In this document: positions 1-8,437 of the stretch, piece by piece
Numbering within the stretch: position 1 is the stretch's first letter
Layout of the letters: every line of letters starts with the position of its first letter
Source: Azospirillum halopraeferens DSM 3675
GTDB lineage: Bacteria; Pseudomonadota; Alphaproteobacteria; Azospirillales; Azospirillaceae
Direction: 5' to 3'
Length of the DNA stretch: 64,000 bases
Assembly (NCBI RefSeq): GCF_000429625.1
Contig: NZ_KE386929.1
Span: 1 to 64,000 of the forward strand
Notes under the pieces: generated by a model
Told to the model about the DNA's origin: nothing
What the model saw: the letters and a program-made list of their open reading frames with translations, nothing else
The model's database searches: none
Program-made: the position numbers and the translations under genes

Positions 1-1815
<1,815 letters not shown>

Positions 1816-1830
1816 CAAGGCCGGTGCGGC

Positions 1831-2292
1831 ATGGCGGGGCGGGACCTGTTCCTCGACCTTGACGGCGTCCTGGCCGATTTCGACCGGGGCGTGCGGGAGG
1901 TTACCGGCAAGGCCCCCGAGGAATTGCCGATGAAGGTGATGTGGCGGGAGCTGTCCCGCCACAGGGACTTCTTCGGCACGCTGGCCTTCATGCACGACGC
2001 CCGCGACCTGTGGGCGTTCTGCGCGCCGCACGACCCGACGATCCTGACCGGATTGCCCCTCGGCTCCTGGGCGCCGGAGCAGAAGCGGCGCTGGGTGGCC
2101 CACATGCTGGGCCCCCACGTTCGCGTCATCACCTGCATGACCCGGGACAAACCGCGCCATTCCGGCCCCGGAAAGGTGCTGGTGGACGATCGCGAAAAGA
2201 CCCGCGCGGGGTGGGAGGCGGCCGGCGGCACCTTCATCCTGCACACCACCGCCGCATCCTCCATCGCCGCCCTGCGGCGGCTGGGGTTCTGA
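1831..2292 (+). CDS. HAD-superfamily phosphatase, 5'-nucleotidase-like
   Basis: Small 153-residue HAD hydrolase, probably a phosphatase acting on nucleotides or another small phosphoester. Motif I is DLDGVLADFD, with nucleophile Asp9 and general acid Asp11. A Thr for motif II sits in ILTG, and the motif III/IV region carries TRDKPRHS and VLVDDREK, where the paired aspartates would bind magnesium. There is no sizeable cap domain, as in the compact deoxyribonucleotidase-like members. It starts 15 nt after the acetoacetyl-CoA synthetase stop, so the two are probably one transcript, although no metabolic link is obvious. The substrate is not predictable from sequence. Confidence 0.75.
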   Translation: MAGRDLFLDLDGVLADFDRGVREVTGKAPEELPMKVMWRELSRHRDFFGTLAFMHDARDLWAFCAPHDPTILTGLPLGSWAPEQKRRWVAHMLGPHVRVITCMTRDKPRHSGPGKVLVDDREKTRAGWEAAGGTFILHTTAASSIAALRRLGF

Positions 2293-2469
2293 TGCGGCTT
2301 CCGGCAGTTCCGTAGGATCTTTTGGAAGCCGTCGAACCCGACAGAAAAGCCCGCAGGCCTTCATTGATAGGGGCATACGGTTGAAGCCTTCAGGCGGAAA
2401 CCGTATGACGCGGGAACCTTCCGGCCGCCACCGCCATTGAACGGAGATCATCCGAACGGAGGATCCCCG

Positions 2470-2703
2470 ATGAACGATCGCGACAAGGAGGCGTGGGCTC
2501 AGGCGGGAGCGGAGAGCCCCGACGACGTCGACGCCGGCAACCGCACCAGCGAATCCCGCCGCAACGAGCGTCCGGCCGGCGGTGACCGCAGCCCGGACGA
2601 TGCTGACGCGGACAAGCCCTCCGGCGGGTCCGTGGACGATGCGTCGGGCAAGGCCCAGGAGGATGCCGCCCGCGAGCGTGCACGCAGCGGCGGTTACCAA
2701 TAA
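2470..2703 (+). CDS. Small hydrophilic, acidic, probably disordered protein
   Basis: A 77-residue protein rich in Asp, Glu, Arg, Gly and Ser with no hydrophobic segment, so it is probably unstructured and cytoplasmic. The start at 2470 is chosen because GGAGGA at 2458-2463 lies seven bases upstream; an in-frame ATG at 2437 would encode the ribosome-binding site. Repeated SPDD/PDDAD acidic patches alternate with RR pairs. No family is recognised. Small charged proteins of this type are often stress-induced in alphaproteobacteria, but nothing here proves that. It stands alone, 180 bp after the HAD gene and 300 bp before the HU gene. Confidence 0.55.
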   Translation: MNDRDKEAWAQAGAESPDDVDAGNRTSESRRNERPAGGDRSPDDADADKPSGGSVDDASGKAQEDAARERARSGGYQ

Positions 2704-3005
2704 CGGTTCGGGCGCTCAGCCCCCTCCCGCCGGCGCGGGAATGACGACCCCCCATCGATTCGGGCCGGACCTGTGGCACCGGCGGCACGCCCGCCGGTGC
2801 TTACTGGTCTTATTGCGTTGCATTGCACGCAAACCGTGACGCAACGCCGCATTCCTTGATGCATTCGCGCCACACGTCGCCCACGAAGGCGATTTCGACA
2901 GTAAATTCGCAGTTGCCGATGATCCGTTCGCTCTTGTGCAAATGGAATGGTTCTGCCAATAACAGCCGAAATCCGCATCGCGAATGCATTTGAAGGGGTG
3001 CTTTC
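2704..3005. other. 302-bp intergenic region upstream of HU
   Basis: No convincing gene. The first 60 bases carry a GC-rich, REP-like stretch (CCCTCCCGCCGGCGCGGG followed by AATGACGACCCCCC, about 2720-2750). The rest is less GC-rich and should contain the promoter of the HU gene. An AAGGGG ribosome-binding site lies just upstream of 3006. No clear -35/-10 pair could be assigned. Confidence 0.4.
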
Positions 3006-3281
3006 ATGAACCAGGCCGAACTGATCGAATCCGTGGCGACCATGGCCGGCATCAAGAAGACGGAGGCCGCCAAGGTCGTCCAGTCGGTGTTCGAGGGCAT
3101 TTCGGGCGCCTTGCAGCGCGGCGAGGAAGTCCGCCTCGCCGGGTTCGGCATCTTTGAGGTGGCCGAGCGCGCCGCGCGCGAAGGCCGCAACCCCCGGACC
3201 GGTGAGGTCGTCCAGATCGCCGCTTCGAAGGCGCCCAAGTTCAAGCCGGCCAAGCAGCTCCGCGACGCCATCAACGGCTGA
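3006..3281 (+). CDS. HU-family nucleoid DNA-binding protein
   Basis: Histone-like protein of 91 residues, the usual HU length, expected to bend and compact DNA as a dimer. It has the N-terminal helical dimerisation part (MNQAELIESVATMAG), the GF/FE beta core (AGFGIFEV), the DNA-binding arm with GRNPRTGE and the C-terminal KPAKQLRDAIN helix. The intact RNPRTG arm places it in the HU/IHF family; IHF-alpha is encoded separately at 58.8 kb. AAGGGG precedes the ATG. The MucR-family gene follows 29 bp downstream in the same direction, so both nucleoid-associated factors may share a transcript ending at the hairpin at 3751. Confidence 0.92.
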   Translation: MNQAELIESVATMAGIKKTEAAKVVQSVFEGISGALQRGEEVRLAGFGIFEVAERAAREGRNPRTGEVVQIAASKAPKFKPAKQLRDAING

Positions 3282-3310
3282 CGCCACCGTATCCAGCGGA
3301 GACCTGCCTC

Positions 3311-3724
3311 ATGTCCACGATCGATCTTTCCGACCTGCAGGCGTTGACCGCCAAGGTCGTGGCCGCGTACGTCGGCAACAACTCGGTTGCCGTGACGGAA
3401 TTGCCGATGCTGATCAGCAGCGTCCAGACGGCCTTCCGCAGCCTCGGCGACGACCGCGCCACCCCGGCCAAGACCGAGCAGACGCCGGCCGTGCCCATCA
3501 AGAAGTCGGTGACGCCGGACTACATCGTCTGCCTGGAAGACGGCAAGAAGCTGAAAATGCTGAAGCGTCACCTCAAGACCGTCTACGACATGACCCCGGA
3601 CGAGTACCGGGTCAAGTGGTCGCTGCCGCCGGAATATCCGATGGTCGCTCCCAACTATGCCAAGGCGCGTTCGGAAATGGCGACCCGTCTGGGGCTCGGC
3701 CGCAAGAAGGTCGTCCAGGACTGA
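3311..3724 (+). CDS. MucR/Ros-family regulator with degenerate zinc finger
   Basis: A 137-residue member of the Ros/MucR family, alphaproteobacterial regulators and H-NS-like gene silencers that bind AT-rich DNA. Diagnostic features are PDYIVCLEDGKKLKMLKRHL, the MTPDEYRVKWSLP helix and YPMVAPNYAKARSEMA near the C-terminus. The N-terminal half resembles the MucR oligomerisation region. In the canonical Ros finger the ligands are Cys-x2-Cys-x9-His and a second His four or five residues on; here only the first Cys and first His remain, because the second Cys is Asp and the second His positions are Val/Tyr. The fold is probably held together without zinc, as is known for some Mesorhizobium homologues. 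It follows HU and ends at a strong terminator. Confidence 0.9.
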   Translation: MSTIDLSDLQALTAKVVAAYVGNNSVAVTELPMLISSVQTAFRSLGDDRATPAKTEQTPAVPIKKSVTPDYIVCLEDGKKLKMLKRHLKTVYDMTPDEYRVKWSLPPEYPMVAPNYAKARSEMATRLGLGRKKVVQD

Positions 3725-3750
3725 TAACGGCTCCACGGCCGTCGCATACG

Positions 3751-3780
3751 CGGGCGCCCCATGGGGCGCCCGTTTTGTTT
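3751..3780 (+). terminator. Rho-independent terminator after the MucR gene
   Basis: Perfect ten-base inverted repeat CGGGCGCCCC-AT-GGGGCGCCCG (3751-3772) followed by TTTTGTTT. It lies between the plus-strand MucR-family gene and the convergent acetyltransferase gene. Confidence 0.85.
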
Positions 3781-3789
3781 GGCCGCCGC

Positions 3790-4308
3790 TCAGTCCGGCG
3801 GGCAGTCGCTGCCGGGGCCCAGAGGGCGCTGCATCAGCACGCTGTCCACCCAGCGGCCGAACTTCCATCCCACCGCCGTCAGCAGGCCGGCGTGCACGAA
3901 GCCCATGCCGGCGTGCAGCCCGATGGACGCGGCGTTGGCGCTGTTGCCGATGACCGCCACCATCTGCCGGCATCCCGCAGCCGTGCAGCGGTCCAGCAGT
4001 ACGCCCAGCAAGGCCCGCCCGGCGCCCAGACCCGTCCGGTCATGGGCGATGTAGATGGAATCCTCCACCGTGTAGCGGTAGGCCGGGCGCAGCCGGTACG
4101 GCCCGGCGTAGGCATAGCCGACCACCGCCCCCGCATGCTCGGCCACGAGGTACGGCAGGCCGCGGACCAGCACGTCGCCGCGCCGCCGCTCCATCTCCGC
4201 CACGTCGGGCGGGACCTCCTCGAACGAGGATAGGCCGGTCAGCACATGATGGGCATAGATCGCCTGAAGGGCGGGGATGTCGTCGGACCGCGAGTCGCGG
4301 ATCAGCAT
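3790..4308 (-). CDS. GNAT acetyltransferase, phosphinothricin-acetyltransferase-like
   Basis: A 172-residue GNAT enzyme that transfers acetyl from acetyl-CoA to an amine. The sequence MLIRDSRSDDIPALQAIYAH, the SFEEVPP segment and the acetyl-CoA loop DRTGLGAGRALLGVLL (Q/RxxGxG/A signature) match the phosphinothricin/methionine sulfoximine acetyltransferase branch. The start at 4308 is preferred because the family alignment begins there; the frame extends upstream to 4350 without similarity. It is a single-gene unit convergent with the MucR gene. The physiological substrate in such bacteria is unknown, possibly methionine sulfone/sulfoximine-type compounds. Confidence 0.85.
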   Translation of the reverse strand: MLIRDSRSDDIPALQAIYAHHVLTGLSSFEEVPPDVAEMERRRGDVLVRGLPYLVAEHAGAVVGYAYAGPYRLRPAYRYTVEDSIYIAHDRTGLGAGRALLGVLLDRCTAAGCRQMVAVIGNSANAASIGLHAGMGFVHAGLLTAVGWKFGRWVDSVLMQRPLGPGSDCPPD

Positions 4309-4865
4309 GGAGGGCCTTCGTGTCGTCCGGGCCGGGGAAAAGGGCGGCATCGCCCATCATAACCCGAAAGGACGGGAACACGGATTCCCGATTGCGCATC
4401 CTGCGACACGCCCCATATGCCGCCCCGCCTCTCCCGGCCTTCCGGTCATGGTCGGTGCCGCGAATGCGGCCCCCCGGTTGATGCGCACCGCCGCAAACGG
4501 CCGATGCCCTCTCATCTCCCACCGTCCGAAAGTTACAAGGTTCTATTAAAATTCGGCCGAACGTCATGCCTGATGTTTTGTTGAGGTGATACAATGGCTC
4601 ACCTCTCCCGGATGTCTTCGTTATGGATGGTTAGTTACGGCCATACGCCGAAAAACGCTTCTACATGCCGGTTTATGGGGTTGCCTTCCCCTCCTGGTCA
4701 CGTCACATTGATCTTGTCTAGAGGCGCATAGCGGACAGTTTCGGCAATTCCCGGCACAAGCGGTGCACAGCGAGAAGAAAACCGAAGTTGCCCACGCCGT
4801 TCCCTTGTCATCCATGTGCGCCGGCGGTCCGTATGGACCGGGGGGTAGAGAGAGGAGGCTGTGGA
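4309..4865. other. 557-bp gene-poor region upstream of rpoH
   Basis: Less GC-rich than its surroundings, especially 4530-4680, consistent with promoter DNA for rpoH. It contains one short candidate ORF (4594-4731) whose Shine-Dalgarno lies in a hairpin, described separately. No clear sigma-32 or EcfG promoter match was found, and nothing else in it looks like a gene. Confidence 0.4.
4594..4731 (+). CDS. Candidate 45-codon leader ORF with SD-sequestering hairpin
   Basis: Possible short ORF in the rpoH upstream region. GAGGTGA (4583-4589) is a good Shine-Dalgarno five bases before ATG 4594. The same seven bases pair perfectly with TCACCTC at 4599-4605, so the start codon lies in a nine-base loop and the ribosome-binding site is inside the stem. 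The codon usage is not the strongly GC-ending pattern of neighbouring genes and no family is recognised, so it may be a regulatory leader or fortuitous. Confidence 0.25.
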   Translation: MAHLSRMSSLWMVSYGHTPKNASTCRFMGLPSPPGHVTLILSRGA

Positions 4866-5753
4866 GTGCTCAAGAAACTGCTGATCGGCGAGAACGCCAG
4901 CCTGTCCCGGTACGTCGAAGAGTCCAAGCGCTATCCCATCCTGGCCCCGGACGTGGAACACGATCTGGCGGTGGCCTGGCGGGTGCGCGGCGACCTCACC
5001 GCCCTGGAGAAGTTGGTCGGCAGCCACCTCCGTCTGGTGATCAAGATCGCCCGCGGCTTCGCCGGCTACGGCCTGCCCCTGGTCGATCTGGTGGCGGAAG
5101 GGAACGTCGGCCTGATGCAGGCGGCGCAGAAGTTCGACCCCGAACGGGGATTCCGCTTCGCCACCTACGCGACCTGGTGGATCCGCGCCGCCATCCAGGA
5201 GTACATCCTGCACTCCTGGTCCCTGGTCAAGATGGGCACCACCGCCGCCCAGAAGAAGCTGTTCTTCAACCTGCGCCGGCTGAAGAGCCAGCTTGAGGAG
5301 CTGGAGCAGGGCGACCTGTCGCCGGCCACCGTTGTGGCGATCGCCACCGAACTGGGCGTGCCCGAGAACGAGGTGGTGGAGATGAACCGGCGCCTTGCCT
5401 CGTCCGACAGCTCGCTGGATGCCACCCTGTCGTCGGACGGCGAGACCAACTGGCTGGAACTGCTGGCTGATGAGCGGCCGAGCCAGGAGGTGCTGATCGC
5501 CGAAGCGGACGAGATGGCCCTGCGCCGCCGCCTCGTCGGCCAGGCCCTGGAACGCCTGGACGATCGCGAGCGCCGCATCCTGTTCGAGCGCCGGCTGAAG
5601 GACAACCCGTCGACCCTGGAAGCGCTCAGCCAGCAGTTCTCGGTCTCGCGCGAGCGCGTGCGCCAGATTGAGGTGCGTGCCTTCGAGAAGTTGCAGAAGG
5701 CCGTGCTCAGCGCGGCCCAGGCGCTGCGGCGCCCGGCGCACGCCGCCGCCTGA
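4866..5753 (+). CDS. rpoH: RNA polymerase sigma factor RpoH (sigma-32 type)
   Basis: Heat-shock sigma factor of 295 residues that directs RNA polymerase to chaperone and protease promoters. Region 2 is complete (DLVAEGNVGLMQAAQKFDP and [18 protein letters not shown]). The RpoH box AAQKKLFFNLRRLKSQ, specific for sigma-32 and involved in DnaK/FtsH control, is present. Region 4.2 is SVSRERVRQIEVRAFEKL. The start is GTG at 4866: GGAGG (4854-4858) lies seven bases upstream and the protein then begins like other RpoH proteins; an in-frame ATG at 4788 adds 26 unrelated residues. Alphaproteobacteria frequently have several rpoH genes, so this may be one paralogue. The gene ends at a strong terminator at 5787. 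Confidence 0.92.
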   Translation: MLKKLLIGENASLSRYVEESKRYPILAPDVEHDLAVAWRVRGDLTALEKLVGSHLRLVIKIARGFAGYGLPLVDLVAEGNVGLMQAAQKFDPERGFRFATYATWWIRAAIQEYILHSWSLVKMGTTAAQKKLFFNLRRLKSQLEELEQGDLSPATVVAIATELGVPENEVVEMNRRLASSDSSLDATLSSDGETNWLELLADERPSQEVLIAEADEMALRRRLVGQALERLDDRERRILFERRLKDNPSTLEALSQQFSVSRERVRQIEVRAFEKLQKAVLSAAQALRRPAHAAA

Positions 5754-5786
5754 TCGGCTTCTCCCTCTTCCCCCGGCGTATGCTCG

Positions 5787-5822
5787 CGGCCGGTGTCCCC
5801 CAACGGGGGCACCGGCCGTTTT
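5787..5822 (+). terminator. Rho-independent terminator after rpoH
   Basis: Long hairpin whose outer arms are CGGCCGGT (5787-5794) and ACCGGCCG (5811-5818), extended inward by a C-run/G-run stem, followed by TTTT. It separates rpoH from the chemoreceptor gene. Confidence 0.85.
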
Positions 5823-5989
5823 GCTTGCCACGCCCATGATTGACCGGCGAAATCGGGGGAGCCTGCGACAATGCGCAACCTTTCAAAGCGCGGACGCGTC
5901 GGAGAGTATGGCCCGCCGTCATGAATTTAAGTAGAAAGTTACCAAAAACCGCTCAGCCAACGCAGGCCATCGCCGGAGTGCCCCACGCC

Positions 5990-7336
5990 ATGCCATCCAC
6001 GGACCACACCCGTTCCATCTCCGATCGCATCCGGTTCCTTCGCATCGACGACGAAACCAGAAGCCTGCTCCGCGAGTTCCAGCCCCACCTGGCTGCCGCC
6101 ATTGACCCGCTGCTGGAGGATTTTTACGGCTATCTGCGTTCGGTGCCGGAAACCGCGGCACTTATGAGCAACCCGGCCATCATCGCGCAGGCCCGCAGCG
6201 CCCAGAAACAGCATTGGCTGCGCAACGTCTTCACCGGCACCTTCGACGATGCCTACATGGCCCAGGTGCTGCGGATCGGCCAGAGCCACCAGCGCATCGG
6301 TTTGGAGCCGCGCTGGTACACCGGCGCCTATTGTTTCATGCTGAACCGCCTGATCGACATCGCCGCACGGGTCTACCGCCGCAAGCCGGAACGGCTGGCG
6401 CAGGTGCTGCAGGCGATCAACAAGGCCGTCTTCCTCGACATGGACCTGGCCACCTCGGTCTACGTCGATCTCAACACCGCCGCCATCATCACCCGCGAAC
6501 TGGGCAGCACCGCCGACGCCTTCGAACGGGAGGTCAAGAGCGTCGTCCAGGGCGTTGCCGCCGCCGCTGTCCAGCTCGAGGGCACCGCGCAGGTGATGAG
6601 CCGCACCGCCGAGCAGACGAGCGTGCAGTCCACCCAGGTGGCCGCGGCCGCGGAGGAAGCCTCGGTCAACATCCAGACCGTCGCCGTCGCCGCGGACAAG
6701 CTGACCGCCTCCATCGGCGAGATCAGCGGCCAGGTGAGCCAGTCCGCGCGCATCGCCAACGACGCCATGGCCCAGGCGGAGCGCACCAACGTAACGGTCC
6801 AGGGGCTGGCCGACGCCGCCTCGCGCATCGGCCAGGTGGTCAAGCTCATTCACGACATCGCCAGCCAGACCAACCTTCTGGCGCTGAACGCCACCATCGA
6901 GGCGGCGCGCGCCGGTGAGGCCGGCAAGGGCTTCGCGGTCGTTGCCAGCGAGGTCAAGAGCCTGGCCAACCAGACCGCCAAGGCGACGGAGGAGATCAAC
7001 ACCCAGATCAGCGCCGTCCAGACCGCCACCCGCGACGCCGTCGGAGCCATCCGGTCCATTTCGGAAACCATCGAGCGGATCAACTCCATCTCCGGCACCA
7101 TCGCCACCGCGGTGGAGGAGCAGGGCATGGCCACCGGCGAGATCGCCCGCAATGTCCAGCAGGCGTCCATCGGCACCCGGGAGGTCAGCGCCACCATCAT
7201 CGGGGTCAACGCCTCGGCCGCCGACACCGGCAACGAGGCGCGCAACGTTCTCGGCGCCACGGGCGAACTCAGCCGCCAGGCCGACATCCTGAGCCGGGAG
7301 GTGGATCACTTCCTCGCCCGCGTGCGCGCCGGCTGA
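5990..7336 (+). CDS. Globin-coupled methyl-accepting chemotaxis protein
   Basis: Soluble aerotaxis-type receptor of the HemAT class: a sensor globin fused to an MCP signalling domain. From the start used, the globin covers about residues 8-165 and carries [19 protein letters not shown], where His100 corresponds to the proximal haem ligand. There are no membrane segments. The C-terminal half is a long coiled-coil with the highly conserved hairpin tip [20 protein letters not shown] and [16 protein letters not shown]. Two further in-frame ATGs at 5840 and 5921 exist; 5990 is preferred because the globin similarity begins directly after it, but 5921 cannot be excluded. It is a single-gene unit; no che genes are adjacent. 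Oxygen (or NO) sensing is inferred from the family. Confidence 0.88.
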   Translation: MPSTDHTRSISDRIRFLRIDDETRSLLREFQPHLAAAIDPLLEDFYGYLRSVPETAALMSNPAIIAQARSAQKQHWLRNVFTGTFDDAYMAQVLRIGQSHQRIGLEPRWYTGAYCFMLNRLIDIAARVYRRKPERLAQVLQAINKAVFLDMDLATSVYVDLNTAAIITRELGSTADAFEREVKSVVQGVAAAAVQLEGTAQVMSRTAEQTSVQSTQVAAAAEEASVNIQTVAVAADKLTASIGEISGQVSQSARIANDAMAQAERTNVTVQGLADAASRIGQVVKLIHDIASQTNLLALNATIEAARAGEAGKGFAVVASEVKSLANQTAKATEEINTQISAVQTATRDAVGAIRSISETIERINSISGTIATAVEEQGMATGEIARNVQQASIGTREVSATIIGVNASAADTGNEARNVLGATGELSRQADILSREVDHFLARVRAG

Positions 7337-7479
7337 GAACCGGGCGGAGCGGGTGGGGTCCGGGCCCGATGCCGCGGGTGTTGCGAACGGACCGGTGTCC
7401 GGTGTAGCTGAAGCACTCCGGCCGGGACGGTGCGGGGGTGCCGTCGGGCCCCCGGCGCCGCCGGGCCCACCGTGGCATC

Positions 7480-8400
7480 ATGCGGACCATGACACCTGTC
7501 TTGACCACGCCCCTGGGGCGCCTTCACCAGGACGACTGCATCACGACCATGCGGTCGCTGGACGCCGAAACGGTGGACCTTGCCTTCGCCGACCCGCCCT
7601 TCAACCTGGGAAAACAGTACAATTCCCGGATCAACGACCAGCGGGCGGAGGACGAGTACCTGGACTGGTGCCGCACCTGGCTGGACGAGATGGTGCGCGT
7701 GCTCAAGCCCGGCGGCTCCCTGTTCCTGTGGAACCTGCCGAAATGGAACCTGCCGCTGGGCGCCCATCTCGGGCGGAGCCTGACCTTCCGCCACTGGATC
7801 ACCGTCGACATCAAGTATTCCCTGCCGATCCCCAAGCGGCTCTACCCGTCGCACTATTCGCTTCTGTATTTCATCAAGGGGGACCGGCCGGCGATCTTCC
7901 ATCCCGACCGCCTGCCGGTGACCTGCTGCCGCCATTGCGGCGGGGAACTGCGCGACTACGGCGGCTACAAGGACAAGATGAATCCCGCGGGGGTGAGCCT
8001 GACCGACGTGTGGACCGACATCCCGCCGGTGCGCCACAGCAAGTACAAGAAGTGGGAGGCCAACGGGCTGGCGCTGAAGCTGCTGGACCGGGTGCTGACC
8101 ATGGCCAGCGACCCCGGTTCCCTGGTCCTCGACCCCTTCGGCGGCTCCGGCACCACCTATGTGGCCGCCGAACTGACGGGCCGGCGCTGGATCGGCTCCG
8201 ACCTGCACTGCGGCGCCATCGTGGAGCGCTTCGCCAACCTGGACGACGACCGCCGCCATCTGGCGGAGATCCACGCCAACAAGAACGTCCTCTTCACCCG
8301 CGCCGACGTCGACCGCCGCCGCAAGTCGGGCAAGCCCCTGTCCAAATACTACCGCATCCCGGACGACGACGCCGAACCCGACGCCGCGCCGGCGGAGTGA
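7480..8400 (+). CDS. Orphan DNA adenine methyltransferase, beta class
   Basis: Probable N6-adenine (or N4-cytosine) DNA methyltransferase of 306 residues. The catalytic motif DPPFNLGKQY (from residue 38) precedes the AdoMet-binding motif DPFGGSGTT (from residue 218), the order that defines the beta class. Between them lies a Cys cluster, TCCRHCGG (Cys149, Cys150, Cys153), that may be part of a metal site or specificity region. No restriction endonuclease gene is adjacent, so it is an orphan that could serve regulation or be a phage relic. ATG 7480 and ATG 7489 are both possible and neither has a strong ribosome-binding site. It ends just before a GC-rich palindrome, and metH converges on it. 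Confidence 0.85.
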   Translation: MRTMTPVLTTPLGRLHQDDCITTMRSLDAETVDLAFADPPFNLGKQYNSRINDQRAEDEYLDWCRTWLDEMVRVLKPGGSLFLWNLPKWNLPLGAHLGRSLTFRHWITVDIKYSLPIPKRLYPSHYSLLYFIKGDRPAIFHPDRLPVTCCRHCGGELRDYGGYKDKMNPAGVSLTDVWTDIPPVRHSKYKKWEANGLALKLLDRVLTMASDPGSLVLDPFGGSGTTYVAAELTGRRWIGSDLHCGAIVERFANLDDDRRHLAEIHANKNVLFTRADVDRRRKSGKPLSKYYRIPDDDAEPDAAPAE

Positions 8401-8405
8401 TGGTC

Positions 8406-8429
8406 CCCCTCTCCCGCACGGGAGAGGGG
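8406..8429. repeat. GC-rich REP-like palindrome between methyltransferase gene and metH
   Basis: Perfect 11-bp inverted repeat CCCCTCTCCCG-CA-CGGGAGAGGGG in the 37-bp gap between two converging genes. There is no T-run on either strand, so it is not a classic intrinsic terminator, although it could act as a bidirectional barrier or mRNA end. It resembles the palindromes at 37899 and 39683. Confidence 0.6.
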
Positions 8430-8437
8430 AAATCCGT

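Noticed and set aside
4700-4865. Sigma-32 or EcfG promoter for rpoH
   Set aside because: CTTGTC and GGAAC-like sequences occur but without a matching second element at correct spacing.
5939-7309. Minus-strand frame of 456 codons opposite the chemoreceptor gene
   Set aside because: Gly/Asp-rich low-complexity translation generated by the GC-ending codons of the real gene.
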